NCBI GenBank assembly: GCA_947177525.1
Contig: CAMWUW010000016.1
Location: forward strand, 1-36,018
Length of the DNA: 36,018 bases
Origin: an uncultured Bacteroidales bacterium
GTDB lineage: Bacteria > Bacteroidota > Bacteroidia > Bacteroidales > UBA932
Direction of reading: 5' to 3'
Shown: piece by piece, positions 8,060 to 15,385 of the stretch
Layout of the letters: the number at the start of each line of letters is the position of its first letter
Position numbering within the stretch: position 1 is the stretch's first letter
Program-made: the position numbers and the translations under genes
The notes under the pieces: generated by a model
Told to the model about the DNA's origin: nothing
What the model saw: the letters and a program-made list of their open reading frames with translations, nothing else
Databases searched by the model: none

Positions 8060-8303
8060 CGCTATGACAAAAGATAAACAACATCCGGTAGAAAGATATG
8101 CGCAGCAGGTGCGCTCAAAGGGAATACTGACCTGTGAGCTGGTCCAGCTTGCGGTGGAACGGTATTACCGAGACCTCGACAATTCTCTTGACGCAACAAG
8201 AAAACCTTACATCAACGAGGAAGGGTCACTGAACCGTACTTTTGAAGTCTTGGAAGCTGGACTTTTGGGTAATAAAAAAAAGCCACAAATCATTGATTTG
8301 TAG
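8049..8303 (+). pseudogene. Terminase large subunit, N-terminal stub
   Basis: From the ATG at 8049, 84 codons are open. HPVERYAQQVRSKGILTCEL and VQLAVERYYRDLDNSL match the N-terminal helix region of phage terminase large subunits (HP..rYa..V..G.i......laveR...Dl). The Walker A/B ATPase and nuclease domains that should follow are missing. The last dozen codons are read from the poly-A and stem of the tRNA-Ser terminator (8275-8309), so the gene was cut by recombination near 8270. An ATG at 8064 is an alternative start. Not expected to be functional. Confidence 0.72.
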
Positions 8304-8309
8304 CTTTTT
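8275..8309. terminator. Terminator of tRNA-Ser (bidirectional form)
   Basis: The stem ACAAATC / GATTTGT with a three-base loop is extended by AAAAGC / GCTTTT across a C-A mismatch. On the minus strand it ends in a run of eight T, so it best serves tRNA-Ser, 37 nt upstream on that strand. On the plus strand there are five T. It also supplies the last codons of the terL stub. Confidence 0.8.
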
Positions 8310-8345
8310 GTCCGTTTACCGACCATTTCTGTCCAGTAAGTTCAG

Positions 8346-8430
8346 CGGAGAGAGAGGGATTCGAACCCCCGGACCCGTTAAGATCAACGGTTTTCAAGAC
8401 CGCCGCATTCGACCACTCTGCCATCTCTCC
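8346..8430 (-). tRNA. tRNA-Ser (anticodon TGA)
   Basis: An 85-nt class II tRNA with a long variable arm. Acceptor GGAGAGA (8430-8424) pairs with TCTCTCC (8353-8347), and the discriminator is G at 8346, as usual for tRNA-Ser. The anticodon stem GCGGT/ACCGT encloses CTTGAAA, anticodon TGA. The variable arm lies around GATCTTAAC, and the T arm is CGGGG-TTCGAAT-CCCTC. CCA is not encoded. Confidence 0.95.
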
Positions 8431-8485
8431 AATATTTTTCCGTTTCCAAATGTTGGTCTGCATTTGTTTTGTCTGAAACGGATTG

Positions 8486-8516
8486 CAAAGGTAGTGATTT
8501 TTTCTTGTTCTGCAAA
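8486..8516 (-). promoter_or_regulatory. Bacteroidetes-type promoter for tRNA-Ser
   Basis: On the minus strand TTTG (8516-8513), a 19-nt spacer and TACCTTTG (8493-8486) give an almost ideal promoter. Transcription would start near 8479, about 50 nt before the tRNA. Between here and the DUF2752 gene at 8810 I see no gene; only the inverted repeat at 8644-8680 stands out. Confidence 0.8.
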
Positions 8517-8643
8517 TTTATTTGAACTTTTTATGATTTTCTTTTTGTCACCACATCCTAATCCGTGCTTTTTCATTACCCGCAACAGAACAGCCATTTA
8601 CACCATGAAACGGGTAAATCACTGATTCTCAACCAAATCCCCG

Positions 8644-8680
8644 TAATCGCTGCCCGCACGTATTTTCGGGGCAGCGATTA
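8644..8680. repeat. 12-bp perfect inverted repeat in the 8517-8809 gap
   Basis: TAATCGCTGCCC pairs with GGGCAGCGATTA around a 13-base loop. There is no good T run on either side. It lies downstream of the DUF2752 gene end (minus strand) and could be a transcript-end hairpin or a protein site. Confidence 0.5.
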
Positions 8681-8809
8681 TTAAAAACCAACTGATTTAC
8701 AGCATATTGCGCACCACGGAAGGGTTTCGCAGGTGATTCCTAAATCCGCACGTGCAAGAGGACGGAATCACAATTGCATAAGAAACAGCCGCACAAAAAA
8801 TGCAGGAAA

Positions 8810-9193
8810 TCAAATAGAAAAGACATTACGGAGAACCGTCCAGGCAAGAATAACAATCAGGACAGCGCGTGAGAGCATCGGACTTCTGCTTGCCGCATAA
8901 ACTTTAGGCCATTTGTCTCCAAAGAAATTTGCAAACAGAAGAAAGGCCAAAAGAGGGATTGAGAAGACCATCAGGGCATTATACTCCATTGCCTTCACTA
9001 TGTTCAAATGAAGCAACTGGTGAAGCGCCCTCTGAGAACCGCAGCCCGGACACTTAAGTCCGGTCAACATATTCACGGGGCATCTCGGGAAAAGGTTGGA
9101 AGCAGGGTCCAGCGCTGAGTATACAATAATGCCAAAGAAAGCAATTACAGCCCCCAAGGCATAATACACTTTCTTTGGCACCGTATTTTTCAT
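8810..9193 (-). CDS. DUF2752 membrane protein
   Basis: A 127-residue protein with the DUF2752 signature: FPRCPVNMLTGLKCPGCGSQRALHQLL, described here as residues about 36-62 with the CPxCG..RA core, and then NIVKAMEYNALM with the conserved A..yN. There are hydrophobic helices before (YYALGAVIAFFGIIVYSAL) and after (VFSIPLLAFLLFANFF; AVLIVILAWTVL). The function of the family is unknown; the paired cysteines suggest metal or redox binding at the membrane face. The ATG at 9193 overlaps the stop of the CD225 gene (ATGA), so the two are probably co-translated. Confidence 0.85.
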   Translation of the reverse strand: MKNTVPKKVYYALGAVIAFFGIIVYSALDPASNLFPRCPVNMLTGLKCPGCGSQRALHQLLHLNIVKAMEYNALMVFSIPLLAFLLFANFFGDKWPKVYAASRSPMLSRAVLIVILAWTVLRNVFSI

Positions 9194-9537
9194 GCAACCA
9201 TCAGTTCCGCCAAAACACCGGCAACTATGAGCCCTATACAAAGAAGCATCCAGATACCACCGCCTACAATACTGACAATATTCCAGTTTCTTGCAGCTTT
9301 GCTTTTTTCTTCAGACTGAGCATAAAGAGCAGCCTTAAGGTTATCGTCTGCAGCAAACACCGCCGCATTATACAGGCTGTTCGCCTTTGAAGCATTAACT
9401 ATCGCTATAATACCGCTCACAATACAGCAAAACAGCGTACATACAATTGCAAGCGTCATGTGGTCTTTATGAGGAGGTAGTACAAACGAAGATTTCCGCT
9501 CCTGAGATGACAAAAATTCAATATTATTATCAGTCAT
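9190..9537 (-). CDS. CD225/dispanin family membrane protein
   Basis: A 115-residue protein with the CD225 pattern: LPPHKDHMTLAIVCTLFCCI, then GIIAIVNASKANSLY, then a polar amphipathic stretch (KAALYAQSEEKSKAARNW) and a second hydrophobic helix. The family includes animal IFITM proteins; bacterial members are small two-helix membrane proteins of unknown role. The start at 9537 (ATG) is preferred over an upstream TTG at 9555. It sits 8 nt after the TM2 gene and overlaps DUF2752. Confidence 0.88.
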   Translation of the reverse strand: MTDNNIEFLSSQERKSSFVLPPHKDHMTLAIVCTLFCCIVSGIIAIVNASKANSLYNAAVFAADDNLKAALYAQSEEKSKAARNWNIVSIVGGGIWMLLCIGLIVAGVLAELMVA

Positions 9538-9545
9538 ATTATATT

Positions 9546-9884
9546 CTATTTGCAATACATCAAAACTTCAGTCAACTTCTTGAAGTTATAGTCCGTAGCA
9601 CGTTTCTTGGCGGAAAAAACGTCAATAAGCCACCAGATGCCACATCCGTAGCAAGTGACGATTTTCAGAATTGCCATGGCAATATCATCAAGAAAGAATC
9701 TTTCCCAGCCAAATACAATTGCAATTACAAGAATGAATGTAGGATTCTGGAAACTTTGGCCAAGAATCAGTGAAGATTTGGAATCGTCTGCCTCCGAAAG
9801 CATTTGCTGGACCTGGGAAAGCTGGCAAGTGTCAAAACATTCACCATTCTTCATCATGAAAGTCTGAATCAGCTCTTGTGTCAT
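9546..9884 (-). CDS. TM2 domain-containing membrane protein
   Basis: A 112-residue protein. A polar N-terminal half (ADDSKSSLILGQSFQNP) leads to two transmembrane helices (FILVIAIVFGWERFF and AMAILKIVTCYGCGIWWLID) joined by the short ERF loop, a variant of the family's DRF motif, and ends with the usual YNFKKL tail. TM2 proteins are widespread, and their molecular function in bacteria is not established. It is the first gene of a three-gene operon driven by the promoter at 9914-9945. Confidence 0.88.
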   Translation of the reverse strand: MTQELIQTFMMKNGECFDTCQLSQVQQMLSEADDSKSSLILGQSFQNPTFILVIAIVFGWERFFLDDIAMAILKIVTCYGCGIWWLIDVFSAKKRATDYNFKKLTEVLMYCK

Positions 9885-9913
9885 AAGGTAATGTTTAAAG
9901 ATTATTATTAATC

Positions 9914-9945
9914 AAATGTACATATCACTTTGCACTTTTCCAAAT
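9914..9945 (-). promoter_or_regulatory. Promoter of the TM2-CD225-DUF2752 operon
   Basis: On the minus strand TTTG (9945-9942), a 20-nt spacer and TACATTTG (9921-9914) match the Bacteroidetes consensus. The predicted start near 9907 gives a leader of about 20 nt. Confidence 0.8.
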
Positions 9946-10068
9946 TTTTGTCAGTATTCACTGTTACCTGCCGATGCTGAGCCGACATCCTCCGCACACC
10001 TCCTGAAGCATTTAACTTAGGCCATCCTGCCTCAGCAGGAATGTCTGCCAATCCTGCACTAAGACATA

Positions 10069-10101
10069 GACCCCGGAAGTCAGACAAAAACTTCCGGGGT
10101 C
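10069..10101. repeat. 12-bp perfect hairpin, likely transcript end after lspA
   Basis: GACCCCGGAAGT and ACTTCCGGGGTC pair perfectly around nine bases. It lies about 120 nt beyond the lspA stop in the lspA transcription direction. There is no clear T tract, so it may be a factor-dependent terminator or an RNA-stabilising stem. The rest of the 9946-10223 gap holds a second structured stretch (10138-10214) and a small TCCTGC/GCAGGA hairpin near 10025-10040. Confidence 0.5.
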
Positions 10102-10137
10102 CACGTCATATATCAGTCAAACCCTTTTCATTATTTT

Positions 10138-10214
10138 TCAGTGAGCCATTCTTGGCCGCCACACCAAACATCCAGTTCCGGAAAGCCGCACCGGCCATTT
10201 CGCACGCTCACTGA
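10138..10214. other. Nested inverted repeats downstream of lspA
   Basis: Outer arms TCAGTGAGC (10138-10146) and GCTCACTGA (10206-10214) enclose inner arms TGGCCG (about 10154) and CGGCCA. This would give a two-tier, roughly 77-nt stem immediately after the lspA stop. It is a structured 3' UTR or small RNA candidate. I recognise no known RNA family. Confidence 0.4.
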
Positions 10215-10223
10215 CTTCGGGAA

Positions 10224-10811
10224 TCACTTGGCGACATCCTCTTTCGCAAAGAACCTATACTGGAAAATCAGCAGATACAAGGCTCCCACAGTCACGCAAC
10301 TGTCTGCGAAATTAAACACTGCCCCGAAGAACACATGAGGATAATCCTGCCAAGGCAGCTTATATTCAAACAGAGGGAAATAGAACATGTCCACCACCCT
10401 TCCGAACATAAATGCAAACGGAGCTCCAGACATCACAGTCTCAGGCCATATCATGCCGTAGAACAGGCAGTCAAAGATATTTCCCAGCGCCCCTGCTGCA
10501 ATCATGGCCAATCCGACAAGCACTCCTGCAGGCGTCTCCCGGCGCGAAGCAAGCCTTGATATCCACCACCACAATGCACCAAAAAGAATGATGCGGAACA
10601 CCGAAAGCAGTGCCTTTCCCCATACGCCCCCGAAAGCCATTCCGAAAGCCATCCCTTCATTCAGGACAAAGTGCAGCTGAAACCAGTTGCCAAGAACTTT
10701 TATTGTTTCTCCCGGCTCCATGTTGACCTTGACCAAAACCTTTATGACCTGGTCAATAATCACCAGAAGCGCACCGAGAATCACAAGCCACGTTCCCTTG
10801 GAAATTTTCAT
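10224..10811 (-). CDS. lspA: Lipoprotein signal peptidase (signal peptidase II)
   Basis: A 195-residue inner-membrane aspartyl protease that cuts prolipoprotein signal peptides before the lipidated cysteine. It has four hydrophobic segments. The catalytic aspartates are expected at D141 (GRVVDMF) and D170 (FNFADS), and the conserved GNIFD and FVLNEGMAFG stretches are present. It is longer than the roughly 165-residue E. coli enzyme mainly because of about 20 extra residues between GNIFDCLFYG and VVDMF, a form seen in Bacteroidetes. It starts 4 nt after the dksA-like gene, in an ileS-dksA-lspA operon; ileS and lspA are neighbours in many bacteria. Confidence 0.95.
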   Translation of the reverse strand: MKISKGTWLVILGALLVIIDQVIKVLVKVNMEPGETIKVLGNWFQLHFVLNEGMAFGMAFGGVWGKALLSVFRIILFGALWWWISRLASRRETPAGVLVGLAMIAAGALGNIFDCLFYGMIWPETVMSGAPFAFMFGRVVDMFYFPLFEYKLPWQDYPHVFFGAVFNFADSCVTVGALYLLIFQYRFFAKEDVAK

Positions 10812-10815
10812 GAGC

Positions 10816-11226
10816 CTATTTGTTCTTGTTCATCATTTCCTTGGCCTCGACGGTAAGGGTCGCATGAGGCACCAGGCGAAGCCTTTCCTTCGGAATCAGT
10901 TTGCCGGTCATGCGGCACACCCCGTATGTCTTGTTCTCAATCCTTATCAGGGCAGCCTCAAGATTCTGTATGAACTTGTACTGCCGCTGTGCAAGAGCAC
11001 CGGCTTCCTCCTTTGAAAGAGCTGTGGCACCTTCTTCCATTATTTTAAATGTCGGAGATGTATCCTCAATGTCATTGCTTGAACCATGAGTCACAACATC
11101 GCGAAGCTGCTTATATTCATTTTTCGCCTTATCAAGCATTTCAAGTATGATAGCCTTGAACTCCTGGAGTTCCTCATCACTGTAGCGCACCTTCATTTCA
11201 GGAGCGCCCTTCATTTCTTCTGCCAT
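10816..11226 (-). CDS. TraR/DksA-like protein with degenerate zinc finger
   Basis: A 136-residue protein with an N-terminal coiled-coil stretch (about residues 17-95) and a C-terminal DksA/TraR finger region YGVCRMTGKLIPKERLRLVP. Only one of the four zinc-binding cysteines (C104) remains; the others are replaced, and the C-terminal CxxC is absent after PHATLTVEAK. The DxxDxA tip motif of DksA is not evident. DksA-type proteins bind the RNA polymerase secondary channel. This one probably folds without zinc, and its regulatory activity is uncertain. It lies between ileS (12 nt) and lspA (4 nt) in an operon. Confidence 0.85.
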   Translation of the reverse strand: MAEEMKGAPEMKVRYSDEELQEFKAIILEMLDKAKNEYKQLRDVVTHGSSNDIEDTSPTFKIMEEGATALSKEEAGALAQRQYKFIQNLEAALIRIENKTYGVCRMTGKLIPKERLRLVPHATLTVEAKEMMNKNK

Positions 11227-11238
11227 AGCTATTGTGTT

Positions 11239-14200
11239 TTAATCATTAATTTTCTCGACCAAGATATTGATATGCCCGTCGTTCCACTCAACTTCAGGAG
11301 CATTTCCGGACTCAGAAGCCGGAGCAACGCGCACTTCCGAAGCAAGTGTCTGTGCAGCCACATAATCACCGAATCCGTCCAGCGCAGATGATATTTCATC
11401 ACCGTCAGAGCCGTCGGCAAAAATCACGGCAGTAATCTTGTCCGTCACATCAAAGCAACTGTCCTTGCGCAGATTCTGGATTCTGTTTATCAGCTCACGG
11501 GCAACGCCCTCATATCTCAGTTCGTCGGTTATCGTAATGTCAAGCGCAAGAGTAAGAGCACCCTCCGCAGCCACCAGCCAGCCCGGCATGTCCTCGGAAG
11601 AAATCTCATAATCACCCTTATTCAGCACGACATCACCCGAAGGCAGATGCAAAACATATCCCGTGCCAGATGCTTCCGAAGCCTGGATTCCGGATATCAC
11701 ATCCTGCGACAACGAGCCGAATGCAGCAGCGATTTCCTTCATCTGCTTGCCATATATCTTTCCGAGCGTCTTGAAATTAGGCTTGATTTTCTTCGTGATA
11801 AGACCGGCAGTCTCGGATATGAACTCAACTTCTTTGACATTGACTTCCCCAAGCACAAGGTCCTTCACCTTTTCAAGCTGCTCCCTGATTTTCTCATCGA
11901 TTACAGGTATGATAATCTTTGCCAAAGGCTTGCGTACATTGATATTGACTTTACGGCGCAGCGCAAGAACCATCGAAGACGCTCTCTGTGCAAGAGCCAT
12001 TCTTTCTTCAAGATCCTTGTCAACCGCAGTGCTGTCACAAGAAGGCATAGCAACATAATGCACAGATTCGTCCCCAGGCACAAGGTCCGTATAAAGCCGG
12101 TCCATGAAGAACGGCGCAATAGGCGCGGCAAGACGTGCAACAGACACAAGAACCTGATACAAAGTCTGATAGGCCGACAATTTGCCTGAATCCATTGTTC
12201 CTCCCCAGAAACGTTTTCTGCCAAGGCGGACATACCAGTTGCTCACATGGTCACAGACAAAATCCTGTATCATACGTCCCGCAGAGGTTATGTCGTAGTC
12301 CTCGTACGCTGCAGTCACATCCTTCACAAGAGTGTTCAGGAGCGAGATGATCCACCTGTCTATTTCCGGCCTGTCAGAAAGCGGAAGAATGTCAGCAGAA
12401 GGATCGAATCCGTCTATATTCGCATAAAGCGCAAAGAACGAATAAGTATTATACAGGGTTCCGAAGAATTTTCTCCTGACCTCGTCAACACCGGCCTCAT
12501 CGAAGCGCAGGTTGTCCCAAGGCTGTGAATTGGTAAGCATATACCATCTCAGGGCATCAGCACCGTATTTGTCGAGAGCCATAAAAGGATCCACGGCATT
12601 TCCCAGGCGCTTGCTCATCTTGTTCCCGTCTTTGTCAAGGACAAGACCGTTGGATATGACCCTCTTGAAGGCGCACTTGTCGCTTACCATTGTATTGATT
12701 GCATGCAGAGTGTAGAACCATCCCCTTGTCTGGTCGACACCTTCGGCTATGAAATCCGCAGTGCATCCGAATTTAGGACTGCCAAGATTCCGGAGTCCTT
12801 CCTGTGCATAAGGCATTGCACCGGAATCGAACCATACGTCTATAAGGTCGGTCTCACGCACCATTTTCTTTCCGCTTCCGGAGACGAGGAAAATATTGTC
12901 CACATAAGGACGGTGAAGGTCGATTCTGTCATAGTTCTCCTTTGACATGTCATCCGGATCAAAGCCTTTTTCCCTAAGAGGGTTGGCGGTCATGAAACCG
13001 GCGGCCACAGACTTCTCTATCTCATCGTAAAGTTCTCTGACAGACCCTATGCAGATGCTTTCACGCCCGTCCTCGCTCATCCATACAGGAAGAGGGGTTC
13101 CCCAATAGCGGCTTCTCGAAAGATTCCAGTCCTGTATATTCTCAAGCCACTTGCCGAAACGGCCGGTACCGGTTGATTCCGGCTTCCAGCGTATGGTCTC
13201 ATTAAGTTCCATCATCCTTTCCCTGACTGCGGTCGTGCGGATGAACCATGAATTCAAAGGATAGTAGAGCACAGGCTTGTCTGTCCTCCAGCAATGAGGA
13301 TAGGTATGGGTATGCTTTTCTATCCGGAAAGCCTTGTTCTGCTGCTTGAGCATTACGCAGATGTCAACATCAAGCGTAGGAGCATCCTCCGGAAGGGATG
13401 CATCGTATGCGTTCTTTACATAGCGACCCGCAAACTCCGCATATTCAGGTGACACATTTTCAGACACATAAGCAGGATCCATATCCTCTATTCTGAAGAA
13501 ACGTCCCTGACGGTCAACCTGGGCACACAAGTCCCCGTTCCTGTCGACAACCATGAGAGGAGGCACACCGGCAGCCTTTGCCACTTTATTGTCATCAGCA
13601 CCGAAAGTCGGTGCGATATGCACGATTCCGGTACCGTCCTCAACCGTGACGTAATCACCAGGGATGACACGGAATGCACCATCACCAGGATTGAACCACG
13701 GCATCAGCTGTTCGTATCTTATTCCGACAAGATCCGTTCCCTTGAACGTCCCGTCCAGCACCTTATATGGTACAAGCTTGTCTCCTGGCTTATAGTCAGC
13801 GAAATCCACTCCGGCAGCCTTTGGATTGAAATGCGAGCCTACCAAAGCAGCCGCCACGACATAAAGGGCCGGCTTCCCTGTATATGGATTGAAGGACAAG
13901 ACACGCACATAGTCAATGCCGGGTCCCACGCACAAAGCCGTATTTGAAGGCAGTGTCCACGGAGTAGTGGTCCACGCGAGGAAATAGGCCGGCACACCCT
14001 CTCCGAACAGGAACTCAGACTTTTCATCCCTGACAATGCCGAACTGCACTGTAGCCGTCGTGTCCTTAACGTCACGATAGCAGCCCGGCTGGTTCAGTTC
14101 ATGCGTACTGAGACCTGTTCCTGCAGCAGGAGAATAAGGCTGGATTGAATAGCCTTTATAAAGCAGTCCCTTGTCATATATTTTCTTGAGAAGGTACCAA

Positions 14201-14676
14201 AGAGTCTCAATATAGCGGTTGTCGTATGTGATGTAAGGGTCAGACATGTCCACCCAGTATCCTATGCGCTCTGTCATGGACACCCACTCGGCAGTGTACT
14301 TCATCACTTCCTTGCGGCACGCATCATTATAGTCCTCCACGGAAATCTTCGTACCTATATCTTCCTTTGTTATGCCGAGTTTCTTTTCAACGCCCAGCTC
14401 CACAGGAAGGCCGTGAGTATCCCAGCCGGCCCGGCGGTTAACCTTGAACCCGCTCTGCGTCTTATAGCGGCAGATTGCATCCTTGATTGAACGGGCCATC
14501 ACATGATGGATTCCCGGCATGCCGTTGGCAGACGGCGGCCCCTCAAAGAAAATGAATTCAGGGGCGCCTTCGCGCAATTCAAGTGACTTTTCGAAAGCCC
14601 TGTTCTTCTTCCATCTGTCAAGAACTTCATTGCCGGCAGCGACAAGATCAAGACCTTTGTACTCTTTAAATGCCAT
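11239..14676 (-). CDS. ileS: Isoleucyl-tRNA synthetase, long (type 2-like) form with GIHH signature
   Basis: This 1145-residue class I synthetase charges tRNA-Ile. It has the catalytic start EGPPSANGMPGIHHVMARSI, the editing (CP1) domain in the middle (HTHTYPHCWRT and GWDTHGLPVE are conserved neighbours), KMSKR at residues 686-690, and a long C-terminal anticodon-binding region. The class I HxGH signature reads G55-I56-H57-H58, so the first and third positions are swapped. Swapped GxHH forms are known among type 2 IleRS enzymes and are linked to very high mupirocin resistance. The C-terminal zinc ribbon typical of E. coli IleRS is not evident. The upstream region (14740-14848) carries the hairpin repeat and a TATATTTG box. 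Confidence 0.97.
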   Translation of the reverse strand: MAFKEYKGLDLVAAGNEVLDRWKKNRAFEKSLELREGAPEFIFFEGPPSANGMPGIHHVMARSIKDAICRYKTQSGFKVNRRAGWDTHGLPVELGVEKKLGITKEDIGTKISVEDYNDACRKEVMKYTAEWVSMTERIGYWVDMSDPYITYDNRYIETLWYLLKKIYDKGLLYKGYSIQPYSPAAGTGLSTHELNQPGCYRDVKDTTATVQFGIVRDEKSEFLFGEGVPAYFLAWTTTPWTLPSNTALCVGPGIDYVRVLSFNPYTGKPALYVVAAALVGSHFNPKAAGVDFADYKPGDKLVPYKVLDGTFKGTDLVGIRYEQLMPWFNPGDGAFRVIPGDYVTVEDGTGIVHIAPTFGADDNKVAKAAGVPPLMVVDRNGDLCAQVDRQGRFFRIEDMDPAYVSENVSPEYAEFAGRYVKNAYDASLPEDAPTLDVDICVMLKQQNKAFRIEKHTHTYPHCWRTDKPVLYYPLNSWFIRTTAVRERMMELNETIRWKPESTGTGRFGKWLENIQDWNLSRSRYWGTPLPVWMSEDGRESICIGSVRELYDEIEKSVAAGFMTANPLREKGFDPDDMSKENYDRIDLHRPYVDNIFLVSGSGKKMVRETDLIDVWFDSGAMPYAQEGLRNLGSPKFGCTADFIAEGVDQTRGWFYTLHAINTMVSDKCAFKRVISNGLVLDKDGNKMSKRLGNAVDPFMALDKYGADALRWYMLTNSQPWDNLRFDEAGVDEVRRKFFGTLYNTYSFFALYANIDGFDPSADILPLSDRPEIDRWIISLLNTLVKDVTAAYEDYDITSAGRMIQDFVCDHVSNWYVRLGRKRFWGGTMDSGKLSAYQTLYQVLVSVARLAAPIAPFFMDRLYTDLVPGDESVHYVAMPSCDSTAVDKDLEERMALAQRASSMVLALRRKVNINVRKPLAKIIIPVIDEKIREQLEKVKDLVLGEVNVKEVEFISETAGLITKKIKPNFKTLGKIYGKQMKEIAAAFGSLSQDVISGIQASEASGTGYVLHLPSGDVVLNKGDYEISSEDMPGWLVAAEGALTLALDITITDELRYEGVARELINRIQNLRKDSCFDVTDKITAVIFADGSDGDEISSALDGFGDYVAAQTLASEVRVAPASESGNAPEVEWNDGHINILVEKIND

Positions 14677-14739
14677 ACTATTGAAAATAATTGTCTATTT
14701 TTGCACGGGCAAAGCCACATGCCGTTTTTGTTGAATTTG

Positions 14740-14848
14740 CAAATATAGTAAAAAGCTGAGAGTAAACATCAAGTTTACTTGAATGTTTGCCGAAGCGCAA
14801 ACGTTTATATGTACGAAGTACAAGTATAGCAAAAAGACGAGAGCAAAC
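14740..14848 (-). repeat. Dispersed hairpin repeat upstream of ileS
   Basis: Read on the minus strand, this is the same element as the array at 35801-36018. It contains GCTCTCnnCTTTTTGCTATA, a TATACTTG box (14828-14821), a stem TGTAC/GTACA (14822-14810), the shared TGCGCTTCGGCA core, a stem TCAAGT/ACTTGA (14782-14769), then CTCTCAGCTTTTTACTATA and a TATATTTG box (14747-14740). The two boxes are 81 nt apart. The copy points toward ileS, so it may provide its promoter(s). Confidence 0.75.
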
Positions 14849-14883
14849 CTTTATATGACAGATACACAAAACAAGATGATGAT

Positions 14884-15381
14884 ATGAATATACTGGACAT
14901 CATTCTTCTTATATGCTTCGCTGCAGCTCTTGTGCAGGGACTGAGAAAAGGGTTCATAGCCCAGGCAATCGCCATAATATCAATTGTGGCAGGCGTATGG
15001 CTGTCTTTCCGCTTCTCCACCATCGTGAGTGCCTGGCTGACCCAATATATACCGGCATCCGGACAGGTGCTGAAAATCGTTGCATTCGCCCTCATACTCA
15101 TACTTGTAATCCTCGCATTCGGCGCACTCGGGAAATTCATTGAGGCAACAATAAAGATTGTAATGCTCGGCTGGCTCAACCGCCTTCTCGGGGCATTGTT
15201 CTCACTTCTGAAATGTGCACTCATAATCGGTCTTGTCATAATGGCATTCAATGCGCTGAACAACACATTCCATATAATAAGCGACGACACGCTGTATGCA
15301 TCCTCGATGTATCCTCCGCTGAAAAGATTCGCTTATTCCGTATTCCCTTATCTAAAAGACCTGCTTTTCTGGAACAAATGA
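14884..15381 (+). CDS. cvpA: CvpA family inner-membrane protein
   Basis: A 165-residue protein with four hydrophobic helices: residues 4-20, about 27-45, 63-84 and 103-124. The opening MNILDIILLICFAAALVQGL plus RKGFIAQ is typical of CvpA (D-hh...hl..G..kGf). CvpA is linked to colicin V production and to envelope stress and bile tolerance in enteric bacteria; the mechanism is unclear. It is followed after 4 nt by tsaB, so the two are probably co-transcribed. Confidence 0.88.
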   Translation: MNILDIILLICFAAALVQGLRKGFIAQAIAIISIVAGVWLSFRFSTIVSAWLTQYIPASGQVLKIVAFALILILVILAFGALGKFIEATIKIVMLGWLNRLLGALFSLLKCALIIGLVIMAFNALNNTFHIISDDTLYASSMYPPLKRFAYSVFPYLKDLLFWNK

Positions 15382-15385
15382 CGTT

